Shown here: piece by piece, positions 32,801 to 41,267 of the stretch
Layout of the letters: each line of letters begins with the position of its first letter
Numbering within the stretch: the stretch's first letter is position 1
Origin: VAZQ01 sp963816745
GTDB taxonomy: Bacteria > Pseudomonadota > Alphaproteobacteria > Rhizobiales > Xanthobacteraceae
Length of the DNA stretch: 64,000 nt
Reading direction: 5' to 3'
Assembly: GCA_963816745.1 (NCBI GenBank)
Contig: CAWFLQ010000001.1
Coordinates: forward strand, 248,001-312,000
Notes under the pieces: generated by a model
What the model saw: the letters and a program-made list of their open reading frames with translations, nothing else
What the model was told of the DNA's origin: nothing
The model's database searches: none
Made by a program: the position numbers and the translations under genes

Positions 32801-35782
32801 TCCAGATCAGCGCGTCGGTGGCGATGACCAACGCGGTGACGATCAATGCGTCGGGCCTGACCGGCACCAACCGCATCAACGTGGTCGGCACCAACCTGGG
32901 CGGCGCCGACATCATCACCGGCGGGGCTGGCGTCGGACACGATCGATGGCGGCGCGGGCGCCGATACCATCACCGGCGGGGCCGGCGTGGACACGCTCAC
33001 CGGCGGTACCGGGGCCGACACGTTCGTCGTCGGTACCGTCGCGCATCTAGCTGCCGGCGAGACCATCAACGGCACGGCGGAGGCCGGCACGATCGATACG
33101 CTGCGGCTCGACGCCGCCGGCACCTACAACCTGTCCACGTTCTCCACCATCACCAATATCGATAGTATTGCGTTCAACGTGAACGCCGCCGGCTTCAACC
33201 TGACGGTAGCGGACAGCCAGGTGTCCACCGCCGACGCCAATGGCGACGGCACCCAGAACGACCTCCAGATCAGCGCGTCGGTGGCGATGACCAACGCGGT
33301 GACGATCAATGCATCGGGCCTCACCGGCACCAACCGCATCACTGTCGTGGGCACCAATCTCGGCGGTGCCGACATCATCACCGGCGGCGCGGGCGCTGAC
33401 ACCATCGATGGCGGCGCCGGCACCGACACCATCACCGGCGGGGCCGGGGTAGACACCCTGACCGGCGGCACCGGGGCCGACACCTTCGTCATCGGTGCGG
33501 TCGCGGATCTCGCAGCCGGCGAAACCATCAACGGCACCTCGGAGGCCGGAACGATCGACACCTTGCGGCTCGACGCCGCCGGCACCTACGACCTGTCCAC
33601 GTTCTCCACCATCACCAATATCGATAGTATTACGTTCAACGTGAACGCCGCCGGCTTCGACCTGACGGTAGCGGACAGCCAGGTGTCGAGCGCCGATGCC
33701 AACGGCGACGGCACCCAGAACGATCTCCAGATCAGCGCCGCGGTGGCGATGACCAATGGCGTCACGATCGACGCGTCCGGCCTCACCGGCACCAACCGCA
33801 TCACCGTCGTCGGCACCAATCTCGGCGGCGCCGACATCATCACCGGCGGTGCGGGCGCCGACACGATCGACGGCGGCGTCGGCGCCGATACCATCACCGG
33901 CGGCGCCGGGGTGGACGCCCTGACGGGCGGCACCGGCGCCGACACCTTCGTCATCGGGGCGGTCGCGCATCTGGCGGCCGGCGAGACCATCAACGGCACC
34001 GCGGAGGCCGGCACCATCGACACGCTGCAGCTCGACGCCGCCGGCACCTACAACCTGTCCACGTTCACCACCATTACCAACATCGATAGTATTACGTTCA
34101 ACGTGAACGCCTCCGGCTTCAATCTGACGGTGGCCAACAGCCAGGTGTCAACCGCCGACGCCAACGGCGACGGCACGCAGAATGACATCCAGATCAGCGC
34201 CGCGGTGGCGATGACCAATGGTGTCACGATCAGCGGCTCCGGTCTGACCGGCGCCAACCGCATCACCGTGATCGGCACCAACCTGGGCGGCGCGGATACG
34301 ATCACCGGCGGCGCCGGCGTCGATACGATCGCGGGCGGCGCCGGGAACGATTCGCTGTCGGGCGGCGCCGGCAACGACACCTACAATTTCGGACTGTCCG
34401 ACGGCACCGACACCATCACGGAAAGCGGCGTCGGCACCGCCGATAGTATCGTCATTCTGGCCAGCGGCGCCGATCTCACCACGCTCGATTTCACCAACTC
34501 CTCGACCACCGCCGCGACCGGCAACCTCGTGATCTCCTATAACGGGCAGCAGATCACGGTCACCAGCCACTTTGCCGGTGGCAACAACGTGGTGGAGACG
34601 CTGACGTTCTCCGGCGGCGCGACCTACGCGGGCTTCTCGCTGGGCACCGGGGCCTACACGCTCAGCACCGACGACAGCAGCCCGCGGGCCGCGGCGGCCG
34701 GCGTCAACACCATCCTGGCCGGCTCCTCGAATCTCGAGACGCTGAACGGCAACACGGGCAACGACCTGATATTCGGCGGCGGCGGCAACGACACCATCAC
34801 CAGCGGCGACGGCACCAACCTGATGGTCGGCGGCGCCGGAAACGACGGCATGACGGGCGGCACCGGTACGGACTGGCTGGTCGGCGGCGCCAATACCGAT
34901 ACGCTCGCCGGCGCAGCCGGCAACGACACCTATGTCTTCGGGCTCTCCGACGGTACCGACACCATCAACGAAAGCGGCGTCGGCACTGGCGATAGTATCG
35001 TCATCCAAGGCAACGGCGCCGCGCTCAGCACGCTGGACTTCACCGACTCCAGCACCACCGCCGCCACCGGCAATCTCGTCATCGCCTACAACGGGCAGCA
35101 GATCACGGTGACCAACCATTTCGTCGGCGCCACCGACGTGGTGGAGACGCTGTCGTTCTCCGGCGGCGCGACCTACGCGGGCTACTCGCTCGGCACCGGA
35201 TCCTACACGCTCAGCATCGACGACAGCAGCCCGCGGACCGCGACCGCGGGCGTCAACACCATCCTGGCCGGCTCCAGCGCCGCCGAGACGTTGACCGGCA
35301 ACACCGGCAACGACGTGATATCCGGCGGCGGCGGCATCGACACCATCAACGGCGGCGACGGCACCAACCTCTTGATCGGCGATGCCGGCGCCGACGGCAT
35401 CACCGGCGGGACCGGCAGCGACTGGCTGGTCGGCGGCGCCGGGGGCGACACGCTGACCGGCGGCAGCGGTGCCGACCACTTCGTGTACATGCTGACGACC
35501 GAAGGAGGCGACACGATCGCCGACTTCAACGTGGCGCAAGACATGATCGATATCCTGGCGTCGGCCTTCGGCGGCGGGCTCACGGCGGGCACCGACCCGG
35601 CGACGGTGTTCGGAAGCTCAGCCAGCAGCACGTTCGGATCCGCGTCCGAGCGTTTCCACTACAACACGGCGACGGGCGTGCTGCTCTACGACGCGGACGG
35701 AACCGGCGCCGGCGCGGCGGTGACGCTCGCGACGTTCACCGGCCTGCCCGCCTTCACGGCGGCGAATCTCGATTTCATCTGA
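14837..35782 (+). CDS. Giant RTX/cadherin-repeat adhesin, type I secretion substrate (frameshifted)
   Basis: One continuous protein of about 6,980 codons is apparent once single-base indels are ignored. Order: (1) about 200 residues of N-terminal Ala/Ser/Thr/Asn-rich linker (MSDSAILRLVRAARRA...), no signal peptide; (2) 44 cadherin-like repeats of 107 aa, each with an AENTTAVTTVTATDADAG strand pair, TYSIVGGADAAKF, VYDVQVQVSDGT and a VNDNTPVITSNGG calcium-binding linker; (3) about ten blocks of 154 aa ending in RTX nonapeptides (GGAGADTITGG); (4) two FGLSDGTDTI-type RTX domains; (5) a C-terminal secretion module (SGADHFVYM, FHYNTATGVLLYDADGTG, AANLDFI). Proteins of this design leave by a type I secretion system and act in surface attachment or biofilm formation. 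No HlyB/HlyD/TolC genes are adjacent. The start has an AGGCAAGAAA just upstream. Frameshifts cluster at 16.4-19.5 and 24.3-26.9 kb. Confidence 0.88.
15458..29590 (+). repeat. 44 tandem 321-bp cadherin-like repeats
   Basis: Counting the ITSNGG-encoding start of each unit gives 44 units at a near-constant 321-bp spacing (15458, 15779, 16100 ... 28964, 29286). Differences from 321 match single-base indels. Units are highly similar but not identical at DNA level, with variants such as SIVGG/SITGG/TIVGG, PDAE/PDFE and TQDIA/TQAIA. The DxNDN-type linker is the classical calcium site of cadherin domains. Confidence 0.93.
29591..34330 (+). repeat. About ten 462-bp RTX-containing tandem blocks
   Basis: Each block holds FVIGAVxxLAAGETINGT, TLRLDAAGTYNLS, NVNAAGFNLTVADSQVSTAD, ASGLTGTNRITVVGTNLGG and ends in several GGAGADTI nonapeptides. 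FVIG motifs recur at about 29735, 30225, 30687, 31148, 31610, 32072, 32567, 33030, 33492 and 33954. The first and sixth intervals are about 30 bp longer, which suits extra nonapeptide copies. The nonapeptides are calcium-binding beta-roll units. Confidence 0.9.
34331..35782 (+). other. C-terminal RTX and type I secretion module of the adhesin
   Basis: Two copies of a roughly 180-aa unit (NDTYxFGLSDGTDTI, GNLVIxYNGQQITVT, VVETLxFSGGATYAG, DDSSPR, GNTGND) are followed by GGGIDTINGG repeats. The end is SGADHFVYMLTTEGGDTIAD, DMIDILASAFGGG, YNTATGVLLYDADGTG and AANLDFI. This closing pattern is the usual uncleaved signal of RTX type I substrates. Confidence 0.85.
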
Positions 35783-36235
35783 CGCGGAAGCTCTCGGCGC
35801 GATCGGCGGGCATAGTCATTTGCGCCTGAAATCCCGGTGCGTGGTCCGGTGCGCTCGTTGTTCACCGTTTCTGCCGTGCTTGACAATCCCTCGGGTTATT
35901 CCCATGTTGCAGATATTCGGTTCATGGATCGCGTGTAGTCGGCAGGTAACCGCCACGACGAATGAACCGATCAGCTCCAGAAATTGCGAGCATTTCCTGC
36001 GGGAACCTTTCTTCACTACGAGTACAAGAATTCGTTGTTGCGGCGAATCGGCCGCCAGCGGGGGGCCGCGTCTGCGTTGCGGACTGATGACCGTGGCGGA
36101 TAGCAAAGCCACGGCTTTCTACGGAGCGGCGGCTCGTCGTTCAGAGATGCACGCCACCAGCTCTCATCCTTCGTGCGCCGCACGGAGCACTTTCACCTGC
36201 CAAGACCTTAACCTGAAAAGTCCAAGGAGTGAGCC
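35783..36235. other. Intergenic region after the adhesin
   Basis: About 450 bp with no recognisable gene. No strong hairpin with a T-run was seen directly after the adhesin stop, so its terminator is not obvious. Confidence 0.35.
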
Positions 36236-36499
36236 ATGCAGAATGGCCCAAGTACGAACATGAGGACGCGCCAATCCAGACCGGCAGCGTCATTTAATAA
36301 TCCCCGCTCGAAGCGGTGGACATCGAATGGCGCTCGCCCCGAGCAGAAGGGCATTCAAAACGCGCAAAGAAATTATGAGCGCTATTTGGCGCTCGCCCAA
36401 GCTGAGGCCCAGAGCGGCAATTTGATTGGAGCGGAGAACTACTACCAGCACGCCGAGCATTATTTCAGATCGATGTCCGCGGACGTAGCAGCGACATAG
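36236..36499 (+). CDS. Short DUF4167-domain protein (87 aa)
   Basis: AAGGAG sits 7 bases before the ATG. The C-terminal half carries the DUF4167 signature: NAQRNYERYLALAQAEAQSG, then GAENYYQHAEHYFRSM. The N-terminus is short and basic. Typical alphaproteobacterial DUF4167 proteins are much longer, with a disordered charged tail after the motif; this one ends 8 residues after it. The domain's role is unknown (RNA-associated functions have been suggested for the long form). Directly downstream lies a decayed copy of the adhesin 3' end, so this locus has rearranged. Confidence 0.75.
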   Translation: MQNGPSTNMRTRQSRPAASFNNPRSKRWTSNGARPEQKGIQNAQRNYERYLALAQAEAQSGNLIGAENYYQHAEHYFRSMSADVAAT

Positions 36500-36506
36500 G
36501 CAGCTC

Positions 36507-36600
36507 CGCGGACGGCACCGGCGCCGGCGCGGCGGTGACGCTCGCGACATCACCGGCCTGCCCGCCGTCACGGCAACGAATCTTGATTTCATCTGACGCG
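36507..36600 (+). repeat. Decayed duplicate of the adhesin 3' terminus
   Basis: The 94 bp match 35692-35787 (codons for ADGTGAGAAVTLAT, TGLPA, ANLDFI, the stop and a few bases beyond) with scattered changes and a one-base deletion that breaks the frame. It begins 7 bp after the DUF4167 stop. The copy carries only the extreme end of the secretion module. Confidence 0.85.
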
Positions 36601-36617
36601 AAGCGGCCGTGCGGCGC

Positions 36618-36740
36618 GCGCGCCGACGAGACCGGTTCAGGGCGAGTGTCACCAGCGCGTTTACGCGCGTCTTTCGACGCGCTATGCGCGCGCACTATTG
36701 GAGTGGCTGCGCTGGCCGCGCGCGTCGCTCGCCAGCGCAG
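36618..36740 (+). repeat. Palindromic element, copy A (intergenic)
   Basis: It shares with copy B (37945-38040) the blocks GCGCGCCGACGAG, GGCGAGTGTC and a terminal stem GCGCTGGC...GCCAGCGC. The stem is CTGCGCTGGC/GCCAGCGCAG here but CCGCGCTGGC/GCCAGCGCGG in copy B, a compensated pair change. Copy A also contains GCGCGTTTACGCGCGTC and GACGCGCTATG segments that match, inverted, the element at 38595-38786. Confidence 0.75.
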
Positions 36741-36993
36741 TGGCAGGGATGTGGTCCATGATTTCCTCTCGCGGCGGTCGGTCCGGGGCCCCCGCTGGTG
36801 CCATTCGCTTGCGCTATCGCCGGGATTTTCCCCACAGTTTTCAACAGGGTGCGCCAAAGCTGGGGAAAACCGCCATTTCTGCGCGCTATCCGCCTCGAAT
36901 GGTCCAGGCGCCCTTGCGCCGAGGGCGAACCGGGAGACGAGGCTCAGGACCGACGAAATAGCTCGTATTGATGGGTCATAAGAGATTCCGGCA

Positions 36994-37022
36994 TTGGCAC
37001 AAAGGGGCCGGGACGGTAAGGT
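36994..37022 (+). promoter_or_regulatory. Possible sigma70-type promoter of the cold-shock gene
   Basis: TTGGCA (36994-36999) and TAAGGT (37017-37022) are separated by 17 bp and lie 25 bp before the start codon. The match is moderate and the leader would be very short. Confidence 0.3.
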
Positions 37023-37046
37023 AGAGATGTCAACAGGAGGCGAGCG

Positions 37047-37250
37047 ATGGCTAAAGGCACTGTGAAGTGGTTCAACCCGACCAAGGGCTACGGGTTTATT
37101 CAACCGCAAGGTGGCGGCAAGGACGTGTTCGTTCACATTTCGGCGGTCGAACGCGCAGGACTGAGCACTCTCAACGAGGGGCAGGTCGTCCAATACGAAG
37201 TCGTGGCCAACCGCGGGAAAGAATCCGCAGAGAACCTCAAAGTCGAGTGA
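37047..37250 (+). CDS. cspA: Cold-shock protein, CspA family
   Basis: A 67-aa single cold-shock domain covering nearly the whole protein. RNP1 is KGYGFIQP and RNP2 is VFVHIS, with the usual GTVKWFNPTKG start. It binds single-stranded RNA and DNA and melts RNA structure. AGGAGG lies 7 bases before the ATG. It is monocistronic, with a strong hairpin-T8 terminator immediately downstream. The symbol reflects the family; the genome probably has several paralogues. Confidence 0.95.
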   Translation: MAKGTVKWFNPTKGYGFIQPQGGGKDVFVHISAVERAGLSTLNEGQVVQYEVVANRGKESAENLKVE

Positions 37251-37274
37251 GAGCGCTCAGCTCTAAGCGACACG

Positions 37275-37306
37275 ACCGCCGCGGCTCACGCCCGGCGGTT
37301 TTTTTT
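37275..37306 (+). terminator. Rho-independent terminator after the cold-shock gene
   Basis: ACCGCCG (37275-37281) pairs with CGGCGGT (37293-37299) around an 11-nt loop and is followed by a run of T. Confidence 0.9.
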
Positions 37307-37410
37307 GCCGAGATTTTACGCGCTGCTCCGCCCCATTTTGGCCACTCGTTAACGATCCGTTTACCAAATCCGGGCGACCGTGGGGTGCCGATTCCAATCC
37401 GGGTTCAGCC

Positions 37411-37803
37411 ATGACAGCCGTATCGCCTTTCTCGCTTTTCCGAGGCTTGCGCAACAAGCTGACCCACATGGATTCCGCGCCTGCGGCACCGCCACCTGCG
37501 CCCGTTCCCGCGCCGGAGGCGCGCCGCGCTGCACCCGACGTCGACGACGCGCTGCGCGACATTCCTGGCATTCTCGAATCGATGCTGGTCGCCTTCGGCA
37601 AGAACGGCATCAAGACGGTCGAGGATCTGGCCGGCTGCGCCACCGACGATCTCATCGGCTGGACCGAGCAATCCGGCGGGAAGACCACGAGCCATCCCGG
37701 CATTCTCGGCGACATGGTGCTGTCGCGACAGCAATGCGACGCCATCATCCTGCAGGCCCGCATCCGCGTGGGCTGGATCGAGGCGGCGGCGCTACAGTCC
37801 TGA
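37411..37803 (+). CDS. Free-standing NusA C-terminal-domain protein (130 aa)
   Basis: Residues 45-130 read LRDIPGILESMLVAFGKNGI, KTVEDLAGCATDDLIGWTEQ, GILGDMVLSRQQCDAIILQA and RIRVGWIEA. This matches the helix-hairpin-helix C-terminus of alphaproteobacterial NusA, which regulates pausing and termination. The NusA NTD, S1 and KH domains are absent. An Ala/Pro-rich head (PAAPPPAPVPAPEARRAAP) takes their place. It could compete with NusA for RNA polymerase alpha or other partners (inference). It lies 13 bp before the DUF2161 gene and is probably co-transcribed. No strong ribosome site is seen before the ATG. Confidence 0.7.
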   Translation: MTAVSPFSLFRGLRNKLTHMDSAPAAPPPAPVPAPEARRAAPDVDDALRDIPGILESMLVAFGKNGIKTVEDLAGCATDDLIGWTEQSGGKTTSHPGILGDMVLSRQQCDAIILQARIRVGWIEAAALQS

Positions 37804-37816
37804 ACGGCGGGCGAAG

Positions 37817-38597
37817 ATGCCCCGACGGCGACGCCGCAGCACTGCGACGCGGGAGACGTCACTCTATCCACCGGTGAAGCGCTTCCTCGAGACGCTCGGC
37901 TTCGACGTGAAGGGCGAGGTCTGCGGCTGCGATCTTGTTGCATTGCGCGCCGACGAGCCCCGCTCAAGGCGAGTGTCCGGCGCGCGCACCATAAAGTCGC
38001 CGCGCTGGCCGCTCGCTTCGCTCGCCAGCGCGGCCCGCGCCGAAGAGCCGCCGATCGTCGTCATCGGCGAGCTCAAGCTCGGCTTCAATCTCGAGCTCGT
38101 CCTGCAAGGCATCAACCGGACAGCGGCGTGCGACGAGGTCTGGCTCGCCGTGCGCATGTGCGGCGCGCGGCGGCCGCGAGAACGATCCGCGCGTGCGCAA
38201 GCTTTGCCGCTTCCTGGGCTTCGGGCTGCTCGGCGTCTTGTCGACGGGCCGGGTCGAGGTGCTGGTCGAGCCGGGGCCTTGGCGGCCCCGCCGCGATCCC
38301 AAGCGGCGCTCCCGCCTCGTCAGCGAGCATCGCCGCCGCATCGGCGATCCCGCGATGGGCGGCACGACCAAGGTGCCGATCATGACCGCCTACCGCCAGC
38401 AGGCGCTCGCCTGCGCTGCGTCGCTGTCCGCCGGCCCCCGCCGCACGTCCGAGATCAGGGCCACCATCCCCGATGGGCCGAAGATTCTTTTGCACAACGT
38501 CTACGGCTGGTTCTTCCGCGTCGAGCGCGGCGTGTACGGGCTGACGGCGGAGGGCGCCACCGCGCTCACGCGTTGGCCTCAGGCGACAGCCTTGTAG
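37817..38597 (+). CDS. DUF2161 protein with in-frame palindromic insert (one frameshift)
   Basis: The protein opens ETSLYPPVKRFLETLGFDVK, then GEVCGCDLVAL and PPIVVIGELKLGFNLELVLQ. This is the PD-(D/E)XK-like core (D in CDLVAL, E-L-K in GELKL) of DUF2161, a family predicted to be nuclease-related. Between VAL and EEPPIV about 32 extra residues (ADEPRSRRVSGARTIKSPRW and a further 12) are encoded by palindromic element copy B without breaking the frame. A +1 base near 38170 splits the later part, which continues RKLCRFLGFGLLGVL, VEPGPWRPRRDPKRRSR and MTAYRQQALACAA. The TAG stop is the first three bases of the dispersed element at 38595. Confidence 0.75.
37945..38040 (+). repeat. Palindromic element, copy B (inside the DUF2161 gene)
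   Basis: The element adds about 32 codons in frame. It ends in an inverted repeat CCGCGCTGGC / GCCAGCGCGG whose loop is CGCTCGCTTCGCTC. A related copy lies outside genes at 36618-36740. Confidence 0.75.
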
Positions 38598-38786
38598 GGT
38601 GGGCAAAGCGCTGTAGGGTGGGCAAAGGCGCGGAACAAGAACTCATTCTTGCGACGTAAACGCTGCAGCGCCGTGCCCACGCGTAAAGGTCCGACGCGTG
38701 AAAGAGAACGTCGCGTGGGCACGGCGCGCAAGTGCGCGCCCATAGCGCGTCGCAGACGCGCGTAAACGCGCTTTAGGCCCACCCTA
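38595..38786. repeat. Dispersed palindromic (MITE-like) element, copy 1
   Basis: Outer ends are inverted TAGGGTGGGC (38595-38604) and GCCCACCCTA (ending 38786). The left end is partly duplicated at 38613. Inside, GCGCCGTGCCCACGCG pairs with CGCGTGGGCACGGCGC. The outer TAG on each strand is the stop codon of DUF2161 (plus) and livF (minus). It may also act as a bidirectional terminator. Confidence 0.85.
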
Positions 38787-39501
38787 CGGAGTCTTCGCCA
38801 GGCCGATCAACCGATCGAGCATCGACGCGTCGTGCTTGAGCGTCTCGCTCGGCCCGTCATAGACGATGCGGCCGCGGTTCATCACGACGGTGCGCGGCGA
38901 GACGTCGAGCGCCAGCCGCGTGTTCTGCTCGACCAGCAGCAGCGTCAGTCCGTCCGCTTGCGCAAGCTGCTTCACCGCCCGCATCAACTCCTCGACGATG
39001 ACGGGCGCCAAGCCCTCGGACGGCTCGTCCATCAGCAGCACGGTCGGGTTGCCCACCAGCGCGCGGCCGATCGCCAGCATCTGCTGCTCGCCGCCGGAGA
39101 GCTGGTTGCCGCGATTGGTCTGGCGCGCCGCGAGCTTGGGAAACAGCGCGAACACCTCGTCGATCGTCCAGCGGCCGGGCCGCGCCGCGACCTCGAGGTT
39201 CTCGCGCAAGGTCAGGGACGGGAAGATCTCCCGTTCCTGCGGCACGTAGCCGAGCCCGGCCAGCGCCCGGCGGTAGGGGGCGAGATAGGCGATGTCCTTG
39301 CCGTGCAGGCGCAGGCGTCCGCCATGCAGCGAGGTGTGGCCCATGATCGTCGCCAGCAGCGTGGTCTTGCCGACGCCGTTGCGGCCGATGATCGAGAGCG
39401 TCTCGCCGTCCTTGAGCGCGAGCCGCGACCTTTTCCAGCACCACGGTCTCGCCGTATCCGGCGGAGACCTCGTCGAGATCGAGCGCGAAGGCGTCGCTCA
39501 C
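38784..39501 (-). CDS. livF: Branched-chain amino-acid-type ABC transporter ATPase LivF (one frameshift)
   Basis: The N-terminal part reads LDEVSAGYGETVVLEKV up to about 39425. A +1 base shifts the frame, and the rest continues GHTSLHGGRLRLHGKD, YVPQEREIFPSLTLRENL, LSGGEQQMLAIGRAL (signature) and VLLMDEPSEGLAPV (Walker B). Length fits LivF (about 238 aa). It energises import together with LivG, LivH, LivM and LivK at the inner membrane. Its ATG overlaps the livG stop by 4 bases. The substrate need not be leucine; this subfamily imports diverse amides, aromatic acids and others. Confidence 0.88.
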
Positions 39502-40254
39502 CGGTGCGCCTCCTGACCGAGATAGACGGCGCGCACGCGCTCGTCCGCCGCGATGTCCTTCGGCACACCCTCGGTGAGGAGGGCGCCTTCCACCATGACC
39601 GTGATCCGCTGGGCAAAACGAAACACCACGTCCATGTCGTGCTCGATGATGAGCACGCCGATATGCTTCGGCAGCGTCTCGATGGCGTCGAGGATGATGT
39701 GGCTCTCGGTGCTGGGCACGCCGGCGGCGGGCTCGTCGAGGAGCAGGACCTCGGGCTTCAATCCGAGCGCGATCGCGAGCTCGACCAGGCGCTGACGGCC
39801 GTAGGGGAGCTCGGAGATGCGCTCGCCGGCGTCGTCGTGAAGCTTGAGCATCTCGAGGAGCTGCATCGATTCCTCGATCACGTCCTGGCGCTTGCCCGCC
39901 GGCTGGAGCATGGCGGGGGCCGCGCCGAGGCGTTCGGCGACGGCGATATAGACGTTCTCCAGCACCGAGAGCCCGCGGAACAGCCGGTTGATCTGGAAGG
40001 TGCGGGCGATGCCGAGCTTGACGCGCCCGGCCTGCGACACCGCGCTGATGTCGTTGCCGTCAAGCAGCACGGCGCCCGAGCTCGGCGACAGCACGCCGGT
40101 GAGCAGGTTGATGAAGGTGGTCTTGCCCGCGCCGTTGGGGCCGATCAGCGCGTGGCGCGCGCCCGCGCTCGAGCTTGAAGTTGACGTTGCGGGTGGCGGC
40201 AAGCGCGCCGAAGTTCTTGCACAGGCCGCGGGTCTCGAGCAGGGCGCGGTCATG
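39498..40254 (-). CDS. livG: Branched-chain-type ABC transporter ATPase LivG (frameshifted near start)
   Basis: After an ATG that overlaps the livM stop, the sequence gives LLETRGLCKNFGALAATRNV, then GPNGAGKTTFINLLTGVLSP (Walker A) in the frame that runs to 39498. The LivG-type signature LPYGRQRLVELAIAL and VLLLDEPAAGVPSTESH (Walker B) follow, then GVLIIEHDMDVVFRFA. Two small indels, near 40245 and near 40160, break the first 30 codons. As raw sequence the distal part joins the front of livM in one long frame; that fusion is an artefact of the indels. Confidence 0.85.
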
Positions 40255-41267
40255 ACGGCGAACGCTTCCAGCCGAGACGGTGCAGCAGCGCCTCGCCAAT
40301 GCCGAGAATGCCGTTGCGCGCGAACAGCGCGATCACGACCAGCAGAAGGCCTAAGCCCAGCTGCCAGGCGGTCGGATAGAAGCGGGCGAGGAAGTGCGAG
40401 AGCACCATATAGGCGACGGCGCCGATGAAGGCGCCGTAGAGCCGGCCATAGCCGCCGAGGATGAGGATGATGAGCACGGTGGCCGCGCGATCGAGGCCCA
40501 GCGCGCTCAGATTGACATAGGCCGACGCCTGCGCCCACAGCGCGCCGGCGATGCCGGCAATGGCGGCCGAGATGGTGTAGCAGGTGACCAGCCGCGCCCG
40601 CACCGGCGAGCCGACCGCGTGCATGCGCAGCGTGTTCTCGCGAATACCGGTCAGGCTCTGGCCGAACGGCGAATAGATCAGCGTACGCACGAACACGAAG
40701 CAGATGAACAGCACCGCGAGCACGTACAGATACTGCGTGTTCGAATAGAGCGGATTGAACTCGAATCGCCCGAAGATCGGGGCGATCGGCAGGCTCGCCA
40801 GGCCGTCGAAGCCGCCGGTATAGTCGTGCGCCATGTTGGCGGCTTCCTCGAGCAGCGCCATGGTGCAGAGCGTGAGCATGAGGAGCGTGAGGCCGGTGCG
40901 TGCGCAGCAGCACCAGGCCGGACGCGAGGCCGATGATCGCCGCCACGACCGCCGCCAGCAGCAGGCCCGTGATCGGCTCGGTCCAGATGCCGTGATGGGC
41001 CAGCATTCCGACCGTATAGGCGCCGGCGCCGAAGAAGGCGGCATGGCCGAGGGTGACGATGCCGGCATAGCCGAGCACGAGGTCGAGCGAGAGCGCGAAC
41101 AGGATCGCGACCAGCAGCTCGGTGCCGAAGCCGAGATAGTTCGGAAAGGCGAAGTAGCAGGCAATGGCGAGGAGCCAGGGGAGCGGCTCCCAGAGCCGCA
41201 GCCGGTGGCGTTCGGTCAGCGCAAGCGCCGCGGGGTGCTTGACCGGAGCCGGGGCCATCGCGGTCAT
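40250..41267 (-). CDS. livM: Branched-chain-type ABC transporter permease LivM (frameshifted)
   Basis: The first third (MTAMAPAPVKHPAALALTER, WLLAIACYFAFPNYLGFGTE, LGYAGIVTLGHAAFFGAGAY) is in one frame. The rest after about 40900 (LTLLMLTLCTMALLEEAANM, SPFGQSLTGIRENTLRMHAV, LIILILGGYGRLYGAFIGAV) is in another, so a single indel splits the gene. About eight to ten membrane helices are expected, and the RENTLRMHAVG loop is the usual ATPase-coupling region. It pairs with LivH in the inner membrane. Its start overlaps the livH stop. Confidence 0.87.

Noticed and set aside
14837..35782. Frameshifts as programmed phase variation of the adhesin
   Set aside because: The indels are scattered over dozens of sites and are not at a simple repeat. 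Similar indels hit housekeeping-type genes, so error is more likely.
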